Below are positions 20,191 to 29,310 of a stretch of DNA of 64,000 nt, in pieces. The stretch is taken from the NCBI GenBank assembly GCA_005223035.1, contig NJBK01000006.1, positions 37,310 through 101,309 on the forward strand, given 5' to 3'. The notes beneath the pieces were generated by a model. It was not told where the DNA came from and searched no databases. It was given only the letters and a program-made list of their open reading frames with translations. The stretch is from Chloroflexi bacterium B3_Chlor (GTDB taxonomy: Bacteria > Chloroflexota > Anaerolineae > UBA7937 > B3-Chlor). A program made the translations under genes and the position numbers. Every line of letters starts with the position of its first letter. Within the stretch, counting starts at the first letter, position 1.

Positions 20191-20198
20191 CAGATCCC

Positions 20199-20834
20199 CT
20201 ACTCGACACTGTCGGCGTAAACGCCCCTGTACTCTGGCGGCAACAGCTCCGCCAGCCGCTCCATGATGAAATCGGCGTCAGCCTGTCGCTCCTCCTTGCG
20301 GGACGCGTACTTGCGGCCCTCCGGAAGCCTGAACACCTTGCCTATTACGACCTTGAGGTGAGGGCGCCGGAAGCTGCGCCACTCACCCGAGACCTTGTCA
20401 GTTCCGATAAGGCCTATGGGCAAGATGGGCACATCCGCCTTGCGGGCAATGAACACGGACCCCGGCTTGCCCCTCTCCAAAGAATCTGTCACGCTCATCC
20501 TCCCCTCGGGCGCTATGGCCAACACTCCCCCTTCCTTCAACACCGCCAGGGCTTGTCGCAGCGCCTCACGGTCATATCGCCCACGATCCACCCAGATAAC
20601 ACTGGTCAGGCCCAGCAGTTGCCCGGTCACGGGCACACGCTGCAAGTCCTTCAACGCTATGCCTGTTGCCTGATAGGGGAGCGCAGCGATCGCCAACGGA
20701 GCGTCCCACCAGGCCAGGTGATTGAACACGAGCAGCAGAGGCCCGCCCGGTGGCAGATTCTCCCTCCCTTCTACCTCCCAGTGGGTCAGGAGATTCAGCA
20801 GCACGGTCACGAGGACCTTGAAAGCCCGATCCAT
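20199..20834 (-). CDS. plsC: 1-acyl-sn-glycerol-3-phosphate acyltransferase
   Basis: FNHLAWWDAPLA (HX4D), APEGRMS; start MDRAFKV preferred. Confidence 0.85.
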   Translation of the reverse strand: MDRAFKVLVTVLLNLLTHWEVEGRENLPPGGPLLLVFNHLAWWDAPLAIAALPYQATGIALKDLQRVPVTGQLLGLTSVIWVDRGRYDREALRQALAVLKEGGVLAIAPEGRMSVTDSLERGKPGSVFIARKADVPILPIGLIGTDKVSGEWRSFRRPHLKVVIGKVFRLPEGRKYASRKEERQADADFIMERLAELLPPEYRGVYADSVE

Positions 20835-20951
20835 AGTCCACACCTCCGACATCAGAAAAGCCAGGGGCAATCCCTAGCTATCATTCTCAGGCGATGCGCT
20901 GCAAAAAGGGGTCGCTGCATTCGCCAGCAGCATCCATGAGGAGTCTTCTCA

Positions 20952-21986
20952 CTAGTAGTGGTTCACCACCTTGGTTCCGATAGGTGCCCAGTTGAAGAGC
21001 CAACCTGCGTCGGGTATGCTGAGATTCGTGCAGCCGTGGCTCATGGGGGTGCCGAAGTTGTTGTGCCAGAACGTGCCGTGAAGCGAATAACCAGCATAGT
21101 AGTACATGCAGTAGGGGACGTTCGGCAGGTAGTAGTAGTCGCCACGAGCGTGCGAGCCCCCGGTCATGTCGTCATATCTGTACTTGCGTTGGATACGAAA
21201 GGTCCCGGCAGGGGTAGGATACCGGGCTATGCCAGTCGACACGCGAGCGGTGTAGACCACACGATTCCCCTCGTAGGCCCTCAAGGTCTGCGTGCTGAGG
21301 TTGACATCTATCCACTTTGCACCTGGGTCGGCAGAACCGCTGGGCGCGCTGGGAGTAGTGCTACTGGGTGGAGTCGTACTTCCCCCAGGAATCTTGAGCC
21401 GCTGGCCCACGTAGATGAGGGAGGGGTTGGCCAGATTGTTGGCCGCCGCTATCGCCCTCACGGTAGTCCCGTACATCCGAGCGATGCGGGCCAGAATCTC
21501 GCCTCGCCGCACCACGTGGATGACGGTCGAGCCTTGAGCCTGAGTAGGCGGGGTCGTTGCCGACGAGGACGGCACCTTGAGCCTTTGTCCGACCCAGATG
21601 AAGTTGGGATTGCGGAGCCCATTCACGCTTGCCAGGTAGCTGACGGTGGTTCCGTACCGTGCAGCGAGGATACGAAGGGTGTCGCCTCGCCGCACAACGT
21701 GTATACTGGTGCTGCCTGCCGATGGCGAAAACCCATTAGTGGGGATGATCAATCGTTGGCCCGCATAGACGAAATTGGGGTTGCGCAGGTTGTTTGCATT
21801 GACGATGGCGCTGGTCGTAGTGCCATACCGTCGCGCTATCAGGTAGAGGGTCTCTCCCCATCGTACGATGTGCACCACCGGATCGGCGGCCCTGGATGTT
21901 GCCTGGACAGGGGCGACCAAGAGACCCAGTTGAGCTACCAACACAATTAGGGCTACGAGCCCCTGCAACCTCAATCTTCTGCTCAT
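20952..21986 (-). CDS. Secreted L,D-transpeptidase (YkuD) with three LysM domains
   Basis: Three LysM repeats (HIVRWGETLYLIARRYGTT..., HVVRRGDTLRILAARYGTT..., HVVRRGEILARIARMYGTT...); SHGCTNLS active site. Confidence 0.93.
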   Translation of the reverse strand: MSRRLRLQGLVALIVLVAQLGLLVAPVQATSRAADPVVHIVRWGETLYLIARRYGTTTSAIVNANNLRNPNFVYAGQRLIIPTNGFSPSAGSTSIHVVRRGDTLRILAARYGTTVSYLASVNGLRNPNFIWVGQRLKVPSSSATTPPTQAQGSTVIHVVRRGEILARIARMYGTTVRAIAAANNLANPSLIYVGQRLKIPGGSTTPPSSTTPSAPSGSADPGAKWIDVNLSTQTLRAYEGNRVVYTARVSTGIARYPTPAGTFRIQRKYRYDDMTGGSHARGDYYYLPNVPYCMYYYAGYSLHGTFWHNNFGTPMSHGCTNLSIPDAGWLFNWAPIGTKVVNHY

Positions 21987-22096
21987 GCGTGCGTTCCCAT
22001 GAACCCAAACCTGTCAGACAAACACCTTGCTTGCACCCGCCGAGACGCCGCCAAGCATGCTCATTATACCACGTTGAAGCGAGAAAGTAAAGGAGG

Positions 22097-22468
22097 TCAA
22101 CCCGAGGCTGCCGAGTAGGTCACCCAGGCATCTGGGGATTCCCAGACTTCGACGGCGCTCAGACGCGCTCCCTCGACGGACTCCTCAAGCTCCTCATAGA
22201 TCAGGCGAGCGATATTCTCCGAACTAGGGTTCAGCTCGTTGAAGGGTGGTAACTCGTTCAGGTACGCATGGTCGAAGCGCTCGATGATCGGTTGCAAGGC
22301 TTCCTTCAGGGCGGTGAAGTCATAGGCCAAGCCCATTTCATCCAGTTCGTCGGCCTCGAGGCAGACCACCACCTGGTAGCGATGCCCATGCAGGGCTTCG
22401 CATTTGCCGCTGTATCCCCGAAGCGCGTGGGCGGCATCAAAATGGCGCTTAACACGAACCTGATACAT
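22097..22468 (-). CDS. queD: 6-carboxytetrahydropterin synthase / 6-pyruvoyltetrahydropterin synthase family
   Basis: FDAAHALRGYSGKCEALHGHRYQVVVCLEA; YDFTALKEAL; DHAYLNE. Confidence 0.88.
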   Translation of the reverse strand: MYQVRVKRHFDAAHALRGYSGKCEALHGHRYQVVVCLEADELDEMGLAYDFTALKEALQPIIERFDHAYLNELPPFNELNPSSENIARLIYEELEESVEGARLSAVEVWESPDAWVTYSAASG

Positions 22469-23078
22469 GTCGCCTCCTCAGCATCCTCTCCAGGATAGGC
22501 CTGATGTCCTGAGCGGCCCTCGCTCGATGGCTGATGCGGTTCTTGACCTCAGGGGCAAGCTGCGCCATGGTCTTCTCTTGATCTGGCAGGTAGAAGATGG
22601 GATCGTAACCAAAGCCATAGCCTCCGCGCGGCGCTAGCGCTATCATGCCCTCGCAAGTCCCCTCCGCCGTGTACACCTGCCCCTCTGGTTCAGCCACCGC
22701 AATCACGCAGCGAAAGCGCGCCCCTCGCTCCTCGCAAGGCACGTCTCGCATCCTTTCCAGCAGGAACTGGTACCTGTGTTCATCGGTCGCTCCACGTCCC
22801 GCATACCGGGCCGATTGCACTCCGGGAGCTCCACCCAGTGCGTCCACCTCCAGGCCTGAATCATCGGCCAGAGTGAGAAGACCACTGATGCGCGCGTACT
22901 CCTCGGCCTTGTGGACTGCGTTGTCGGCGAAGGTCTCACCCGTCTCCTCCACCTCATCGGTGATTCCCTCCCGCGTCAGATAGGTGAGAGTAATGGGCAG
23001 GCCAGCCAGGAGTTGCTCGTACTCCCTCAGTTTGCCCGGGTTTCCGGTAGCGACAAGTAGCCTGGTGGTTTCACACAT
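22449..23078 (-). CDS. rdgB: XTP/dITP diphosphatase (RdgB/HAM1)
   Basis: LLVATGNPGKLREYEQLL, TLADDSGLEVDALGGAPGVQSARYAG, GYGFGYDPIFYLP; start at MCETTRL. Confidence 0.92.
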   Translation of the reverse strand: MCETTRLLVATGNPGKLREYEQLLAGLPITLTYLTREGITDEVEETGETFADNAVHKAEEYARISGLLTLADDSGLEVDALGGAPGVQSARYAGRGATDEHRYQFLLERMRDVPCEERGARFRCVIAVAEPEGQVYTAEGTCEGMIALAPRGGYGFGYDPIFYLPDQEKTMAQLAPEVKNRISHRARAAQDIRPILERMLRRRHVSGSC

Positions 23079-23098
23079 CCCTTGGCTCCCACGCCGTG

Positions 23099-23881
23099 TC
23101 ACGCCGAGCCATCGCGGGGGAAGCGGCGGTTCAGAAAGTCCAAGACTGTCTCGTTGAGCTCCTGTGGGAGCAGCCCCGGCACCCAATGGTCGCAATCAAG
23201 CATCACCAACTCGGAATCGGGGATGCCGGCATGAAGCTCCTCGGATAGAAGCGGCGGACTGATCGAGTCCCTGCCACCGTGAACGATAAGGGTCGGGCAT
23301 GTGATCTCATTCGCGCGGCGGTAGGCGATTTCTTCGTCCTCTTCGAGACGAGCTATGACGGCCGCGCTGTAGTTCCGCAGGAGAACGCGCCACCGCTCCT
23401 CTCCGTGTAGACGAGCAAGCCCGCTCGCCCATCCCGAATCGATGCTGTCAGGGTCTCTCATGCTCTCCCAGAGTTCGAAAAGGCCCGGCGCAATGTCCCG
23501 GTTGATCCTGGCTGCGGCCGACACCAGGATAAGGGACTTGACCAGCTCAGGAGCGGCGAAGTAGAACCAAGAGGCGAGAGAAGATCCCATGCTGAGACCA
23601 CAGATATGGACCGGGCCCAGATCGAGAGACGAAACGAGCGTTACTACGTCAGAGGCCGCAAGTTGGAAGAAACCGGGCCCGGTAATGGTCTCCGGATGGT
23701 CAGTTCGACCGTGTCCCCTCAGATCGGGGACGATGAGCTGGAACCTTTCACCAAAGACAGGAATCTGGTGCTTCCAGTCACTCCGGCCAGTGCGCCCAAA
23801 CCCATGAAGTAGGAGTATGGGGTCCCCCTCACCGTCGAGCTCGTAGAATATGTCCAGACCGTTCGCGCGAAAATAGGACAC
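23099..23881 (-). CDS. Alpha/beta hydrolase
   Basis: ILLLHGFGRTG, ICGLSMGSSLASWF, LIVHGGRDSISP, DHWVPG. Confidence 0.88.
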   Translation of the reverse strand: MSYFRANGLDIFYELDGEGDPILLLHGFGRTGRSDWKHQIPVFGERFQLIVPDLRGHGRTDHPETITGPGFFQLAASDVVTLVSSLDLGPVHICGLSMGSSLASWFYFAAPELVKSLILVSAAARINRDIAPGLFELWESMRDPDSIDSGWASGLARLHGEERWRVLLRNYSAAVIARLEEDEEIAYRRANEITCPTLIVHGGRDSISPPLLSEELHAGIPDSELVMLDCDHWVPGLLPQELNETVLDFLNRRFPRDGSA

Positions 23882-23939
23882 GATGCACTCTCCTCCACCA
23901 TTCTACCACCGGCGAGGCCACTTGACAATTGAGGTTATG

Positions 23940-25967
23940 TCAACGTGACCTAACACTTACGTCGCCTAGCGGCACCGAATCTCCCTGCCCTTCCGGGTAG
24001 CTGGCTTGCACACGCTCGCCGGAGGAGGAGAGCAAGCTCACCTCGAGACCGTACGTCCCTTCAGGCGTCACCGGGTTCAAGTTGATATCGTAGTCGTCCC
24101 GCACGACCTCCCCCACCCGCCAGGAAGTGGGCGGATAGAAGCCTATCGCCCCTGTGGGTCGCTCAAGCGCTCCTCCCCAGACCTGGTGGGCCTCATCTAT
24201 CAGCCCTACGGCCGCGATGTACTCCTCAGTGAGGGGTACAAGAGGCTGCCAGTATAGAGTGACGTGGATCCAGCCGCTAGGTGGGTGATACGTATCATCG
24301 GTGGAGTAGAAAGTCTCGCCGTCCAACTCGTACCCGGCAAGGCGCACCTTGTCATCGAAGAGTGCATCCACTGGACGGGCTTCGGAAGGCACCTCCGAAA
24401 GGCGGTACTGGGCCGCGTATGCCTTGACCTCGACGCCCGGTGGGTATTGTTGCGTGACCAAGGGAAAATGAGTTGAGAGCCAGGACTCGACCGCTCGGGT
24501 TGGGTCAGCCCATTCCGTGTGAGATTGCACTAGCCAAACCGTGCTATACTCTCCTAGACCTTCCAGGATCTGGGCCACCTCGGCCTCCCCCGCTAGCGGT
24601 CCGCCAAAAGGGGCGAAAACGGGCACTGTGCCTGAATAGTAGTAGACAAAAGGGATGCGAGTGTAGTCCACATGACAAAGGATGGCGTCGCCTGGCTTTG
24701 CATGTCCAGAAACGTAGCGGGCCGCCGCGCGCCATTCCTCCTTGCGATAATCAGGGCTCCAATTAAACCACAACCCACTCACGAAGATCGCCATGACCAC
24801 GAGCAGAGAGCCGAGTCCCGCAGCCCTGGAGAAAGACGTGACCTTTTCGAGGCCCGCGCCGAGAGCCAAGAGGAAGGGTCCCAGAATGACGATCAAATAG
24901 TAGACAGTGAAGATCTGTTGGCGAAACGACAAGACATATGCCAGCACGAAGGGGACCAGTAAAGAGAGGCTCAAGAAGACATTGGGCCGCAGATCCAGCC
25001 TCTTCCACCGGATGCGACCGCGGGCTCTTTGAGGCAAGTAGGGTAGGAAGAGCCCCGCTAGCACGAACGCGCCCGACACAGCCAGAATCAGGCCCAGCCC
25101 GGTGCCAGACAGTGGCAGACGGCGCACAGTGAAGGCCTCTAGACACGTTGTGATCATGCCAAACAGGCTCAGTGGGGCACGCCAGGAAGGAGTGGCGCCG
25201 CTCAGCTCCCAGGCTCTGGATAGCCAGGGAGAGAAGCAGAGAAGGCTTAGTCCGCCCGCCAAGGCCCCTCTCCGCAAAGCCTCCCGGTGTCGAGAAGGAA
25301 AGAGAAAGAGAAAGAGAAGCTGGGCAGGCAGAAGGAACGCGGCGTATAGATGAGTGTACAGGCTGGCTACAGTCACGAGAACGTAGGCAACCCACCAGTA
25401 CCAGCGGGGAGTTGCCAGCGCCCGTACGAAGCAATACATGGACCACACACTGAGCGTCGCCACCAACGCATACATCCTCGCTTCTTGAGAGTACCAGACC
25501 AGGAACGGGTTCGACACAGCCAGTAGAGTGGCGATCAAGGCCAGGCGAGCGCTGAAGAGGCGCCTGCCCAGCAAGTACAGCGCCGGGAGGTAGATGGTGC
25601 CCAAGAAAGCGGAAAGGATGCGCACGGATGCCTCGGAGGAGCCGAGAACTCGCATCCACAAGGACAGGACGAGGTGATAGAGAGGAGGGTTGGGCTCTTG
25701 GAGCGACATCCCCTGCTGGAAGATCTCTGACAGAGGGAAGCTGGCAAGATAGATGCTGACGGTTTCGTCCAGCCAGAGGCTGTGAAATGTCAGCTGGTAG
25801 AGTCGTAGGCCAAAGCCCAGCAATAGCAGAGCAAGAAAGGCCCATTCGCCTCGCCGGCTTCCTGACGGCAACGCAGATGGGCTCTCTTCAGTATGCACCA
25901 TGGCGCACCAAGGACGTGTAGGGTGCTCGTGGCGAGAGCATTGTCTCCCATCGGTTACAATACTCAA
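23940..25967 (-). CDS. GT39/ArnT-like membrane glycosyltransferase with C-terminal beta-sandwich module
   Basis: LTFHSLWLDETVSIYLA, NPPLYHLVLSLWMRVLGSSEASVRILSA, WYSQEARMYAL; start may be 25901. Confidence 0.82.
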   Translation of the reverse strand: MSIVTDGRQCSRHEHPTRPWCAMVHTEESPSALPSGSRRGEWAFLALLLLGFGLRLYQLTFHSLWLDETVSIYLASFPLSEIFQQGMSLQEPNPPLYHLVLSLWMRVLGSSEASVRILSAFLGTIYLPALYLLGRRLFSARLALIATLLAVSNPFLVWYSQEARMYALVATLSVWSMYCFVRALATPRWYWWVAYVLVTVASLYTHLYAAFLLPAQLLFLFLFPSRHREALRRGALAGGLSLLCFSPWLSRAWELSGATPSWRAPLSLFGMITTCLEAFTVRRLPLSGTGLGLILAVSGAFVLAGLFLPYLPQRARGRIRWKRLDLRPNVFLSLSLLVPFVLAYVLSFRQQIFTVYYLIVILGPFLLALGAGLEKVTSFSRAAGLGSLLVVMAIFVSGLWFNWSPDYRKEEWRAAARYVSGHAKPGDAILCHVDYTRIPFVYYYSGTVPVFAPFGGPLAGEAEVAQILEGLGEYSTVWLVQSHTEWADPTRAVESWLSTHFPLVTQQYPPGVEVKAYAAQYRLSEVPSEARPVDALFDDKVRLAGYELDGETFYSTDDTYHPPSGWIHVTLYWQPLVPLTEEYIAAVGLIDEAHQVWGGALERPTGAIGFYPPTSWRVGEVVRDDYDINLNPVTPEGTYGLEVSLLSSSGERVQASYPEGQGDSVPLGDVSVRSR

Positions 25968-26021
25968 CGCATGCAGGTTCCCAACCGGCTGAGCTACGGA
26001 AGGCCAAGCGTGGTAACGGCC

Positions 26022-26933
26022 CTACCGAGTGTGGATTATGGGCCAGGGTGGGACCGGGCCGCAACATTGGAATGTCCTTACTGGATCGGACATGTTGACA
26101 AGGCACACCTGCCAATAGAGGGTTTCTTGCACACCACGGCCACGCAAGTAGTCCGCTTTCCAGTGACCACCCTCCTCACGTGGACGGGGATCCAGCGGGA
26201 CCGGAAGGTGGGTCCAAGAGGCCTCGTCCCCTTTCAACCTGATCCCCCACTCCCACCCGGAGGGGACTGCGTGCGGGGTCGAATCCCACTCAAGGGTAAA
26301 GGCGCGGCGAGGGAAAGCGTGTGAGGGAACGTTTATGGTTATCATAGGGCAGCTTATCGGTGTATGGGTCGGTGTTGGGGGCACCCGCGTATGAGTTGGT
26401 GTTGGCGGCACTGGCGTAGACGTAGGCGGTGCTAGCGTATGGGTTGGTGTTGGCGCCGCAGGCGTGGGCGGTACCGGCGTATCAGTTGGCGTTGGCGGTG
26501 CCGGCGTATCGGTTGGTGTTGGCGGCACTGGCGTAGGCGGTGGTGGCGTAACGATGATGCTCAGCCCCACCGCGTCGCTAGTCACTCCATCCCGGTTGTA
26601 GGCGTAGACCAAGAGAGTGTGGGTGCCAGCCGTCGTCGGCGTCCAACGCAGAATGCCGGTCAGCGAAGGTTGGCCCTCGGCTGTCGGACTGCTCTGCAAA
26701 TCCACTATCCGCCCGTCAGCCTCCAGCTCAACGCGCATTACGGCCACGGCATCAACGGCACGGTATTGCACCTCCACTTCCTCTCCCAGTTCCACCTGAC
26801 TGCCACTGGGCGGGCCGAGAATCTCCACAGTGGGCTTGGCGGGACCCTCCCCCCCCACGTCTACGCCACAGGCCAGCATGCCCACGGCCAGCAGCAGGAC
26901 GACTGCTAAGAGCATCTTACGGGAATCCGACAT
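26022..26933 (-). CDS. Lipoprotein with Ig-like domain, PT-rich linker and a C-terminal GGHWKAD/YWxVCLV domain
   Basis: LLAVGMLACG lipobox; PPTPTDTP repeats; C-term homologous to the 27223-28560 product. Confidence 0.75.
   Translation of the reverse strand: MSDSRKMLLAVVLLLAVGMLACGVDVGGEGPAKPTVEILGPPSGSQVELGEEVEVQYRAVDAVAVMRVELEADGRIVDLQSSPTAEGQPSLTGILRWTPTTAGTHTLLVYAYNRDGVTSDAVGLSIIVTPPPPTPVPPTPTDTPAPPTPTDTPVPPTPAAPTPTHTLAPPTSTPVPPTPTHTRVPPTPTHTPISCPMITINVPSHAFPRRAFTLEWDSTPHAVPSGWEWGIRLKGDEASWTHLPVPLDPRPREEGGHWKADYLRGRGVQETLYWQVCLVNMSDPVRTFQCCGPVPPWPIIHTR
26343..26545. repeat. Low-complexity tandem repeats coding the PT-rich linker
   Basis: Repeated ggcgt..gttggtgttggcgg units in frame with PPTPTDTP/PPTPTHT. 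Confidence 0.8.
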
Positions 26934-27222
26934 TGAATGGCCTCCTTTGCACCGATCTTGCCCCGCCCTCCCTCGGGACTACTCAGCACCTACAATTGGC
27001 AGTAAAGCAATTCCACCATGACCATAACACAGTTTGGGCCTTCAAGCAACGCTGACCCGCACTCCTCACGCCCGTTGAACCACGGGACCGTCTATCAGGA
27101 AGGCGCCTCGTGCCCACGCATTCTGGCCACCATCTGGTGCGGGCCTATCCCAGTGCGCGGCCGTCTGAACGGCCTGACCCAACACGGTTCCCAACACGCT
27201 GGTGCGAATAGAAAGTGAAGAC

Positions 27223-28545
27223 CTAGTATACGTAGGGACTCGGTCCTGGTTCCTCCGGCTCGTCCCGTGGCTCCGGCTCTTCGTCGCGCTCGTGCATTAT
27301 CAAATGGGGCTCGCCGCAACACCGCGACGGTCCAGTTGGCTCCGACACCAAGCACACGCGCCAATACCAGTGGCCCGGGCCTGGGCCGTGAAGATCTGCC
27401 TTCCAGTGCCCGCCCTCCTGATATATGCGGTCGGCTTGCGCGCGCTGCCAAGCGGCCTGCGGTGAAGGATCCTGGCTGAACTCCAGGGCAAACCCCCAGC
27501 CGGGAGGTATTGGTGCTCCTATCGCATCCCACTCCATGCCAAACACACCGCGGGGGTGCGCTGTCGACGGAGCGTTTATGGTCAGGGTTGGGCAGTTTAT
27601 GCGGGTCGCAGTGGCTGTGGGCGTGGCCGTGCTGGTAGCCGTGGGTGTGCGAGTGGCCTCTCTGGTGGCGGTCGGCGTGCTTGTGGGTAACGGTTCATTG
27701 AGAAAGGTGGGTAGATCAACACCCTCCAAAGTGTAATTCAACGAATCAATAGACCACTGTGCCGGAGGAGAGGGAGCCATAGCCACCTCTTCATATGGCA
27801 CGGGCGCTGAGCCAGGCTCGACGACCAGCATGTCCCCAGGACCCAGGATAACCGTCTGGCCAGCTCCGGTGACATCTGTCTCGCCCTCATGACCGGTGAG
27901 CCATGTAGTTCCGGGGTTGTTCACTGCCACGCCATATTCACTAGCGTGCGAGACTATCCTAGCTGCAGTGGTGGAGACCTCATGCCATGAATCAGGCGGC
28001 AGAGAACCGATACGGTTCCACATCTCGCCCAGCTGCAAGTCGAGGCTGATGACGACGGGCTGCCCCTCCAACAGTTCTAGCTCCGCGACGCTCACTTCAG
28101 TGAAAGGTCTAAGTTCCGTGGCTGTGCCCTCCAAAAAGGTCAGCAAGGCCTGCGAAGCGCCGGCCACCCGAATGCCGTCCCCGGCCTGGATGACATACTG
28201 TTCGGCGACCTCGACCCAGTCACCTTCTCCTTCACTCTGTACAAAGATCTTCCCGTCCAATACGAAGAGTGTGGCTCCGACCTCTTGAGACACCCCTTGG
28301 GGCAGCAGTATGATAACACCCTCGATCACCACCAACAGCAACAACACGAACGCGACACCCATGATCACCAAGAGGGGTAAGTTGCCGGGCCTGTGTGGGG
28401 CCTCGTAGGCTGGCTCAGGTAGTGGCTCAGGTCCTGTCGGCGGAGGTGGAGCAGTCGCCAACCTGGCCCCACAGCTGCCACAGAAGAGATCACGACCCTT
28501 GCTCTCAGTTCCACACCTCGGGCAGAGAGTACCTGAAGCGTCCAT
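27223..28545 (-). CDS. Zinc-ribbon / TM / FecR-like / PT-linker / C-terminal GGHWKAD-domain protein
   Basis: LCPRCGTESKGRDLFCGSCGARL; one TM; FecR-like GDGIRVAGASQALLTFLEGTATELRPFTEVSV. Confidence 0.75.
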   Translation of the reverse strand: MDASGTLCPRCGTESKGRDLFCGSCGARLATAPPPPTGPEPLPEPAYEAPHRPGNLPLLVIMGVAFVLLLLVVIEGVIILLPQGVSQEVGATLFVLDGKIFVQSEGEGDWVEVAEQYVIQAGDGIRVAGASQALLTFLEGTATELRPFTEVSVAELELLEGQPVVISLDLQLGEMWNRIGSLPPDSWHEVSTTAARIVSHASEYGVAVNNPGTTWLTGHEGETDVTGAGQTVILGPGDMLVVEPGSAPVPYEEVAMAPSPPAQWSIDSLNYTLEGVDLPTFLNEPLPTSTPTATREATRTPTATSTATPTATATRINCPTLTINAPSTAHPRGVFGMEWDAIGAPIPPGWGFALEFSQDPSPQAAWQRAQADRIYQEGGHWKADLHGPGPGHWYWRVCLVSEPTGPSRCCGEPHLIMHERDEEPEPRDEPEEPGPSPYVY

Positions 28546-28613
28546 TTCCTTCCTCGTCACCCCGATAACGGGGAATAGAAGTCTCTACAAAGAGCCAATC
28601 TCAATACCACGCG

Positions 28614-29228
28614 TCAATCTGAAACGGCGGCGCTGGTTTGACCCGTATTCTTGTCCACCGAGACGATGACGATACGGGGGATGGTGTAGGTCCCATCCTC
28701 TACCTGGATTTGCACCTGCCGACGGTAAGTAACGGTCCAGAACTCAGCACCCGCAGGGTTCTCATAGCTGGCGAGGGTCCTTTCGGCACCTCTCAAATCG
28801 GGGAACTGCTCACCGATGAGGTGGTCGGCTATCCTCCCTGCCTGCTCCTGGCTGATGACAGCCTCGTCCCGAACCCCACGGGAGCGAGACAGGATTAGCC
28901 CACCTCCCCCCAGAGCGACCAGGCACAAGAGGGCAGCCACGGCCACAGCGCCGATTACACGTATGGGCACACCGCGCCGCCCGGGGGTGTGTGGGTAAGT
29001 GGGAGGAGCCAACGGAGATACGCCATCTGGTGGTTGGGCAGGCGTCCAATCAGCGCCATCGTACAAGAGCCAACCGCCGCTTCGCGCATCAATGGCCCAA
29101 TAGCGGCCTTGCCCGTCTTGGACGCGGAGCTGACCCACCTGGGCCTGAAACTGCTCAGGACTAAGCGTCCCAGCCTCCAGGCGGCCTTTCACCTCGGCAT
29201 ACTTGCTCTGTGCCTCTTTGAAATCCAT
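28614..29228 (-). CDS. Single-TM protein with GRYWAIDARSGGWLLYDGADW N-terminal motif and PepSY-like C-terminal region
   Basis: N-term cytosolic-looking motif, TM VIGAVAVAALLCLVALGGGGL, extracellular domain. Confidence 0.6.
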   Translation of the reverse strand: MDFKEAQSKYAEVKGRLEAGTLSPEQFQAQVGQLRVQDGQGRYWAIDARSGGWLLYDGADWTPAQPPDGVSPLAPPTYPHTPGRRGVPIRVIGAVAVAALLCLVALGGGGLILSRSRGVRDEAVISQEQAGRIADHLIGEQFPDLRGAERTLASYENPAGAEFWTVTYRRQVQIQVEDGTYTIPRIVIVSVDKNTGQTSAAVSD

Positions 29229-29310
29229 GTCCAGTCTCCTCCCGCAGGGCTTCTACCGCTGCTGCATGGGTGCACCTTCCTTCAGGACGGAACCCTGTGT
29301 TCGGTGCCCA

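Noticed and set aside
20958-21950. 330-aa plus-strand ORF
   Set aside because: Antisense to the convincing LysM/L,D-transpeptidase gene
26343-26545. CRISPR array or minisatellite
   Set aside because: Irregular in-frame repeats encoding a PT-rich linker; no spacers
27597-27700. Tandem GTGGC-type repeat as an independent element
   Set aside because: Codes for the PTATxT linker of the FecR-like protein
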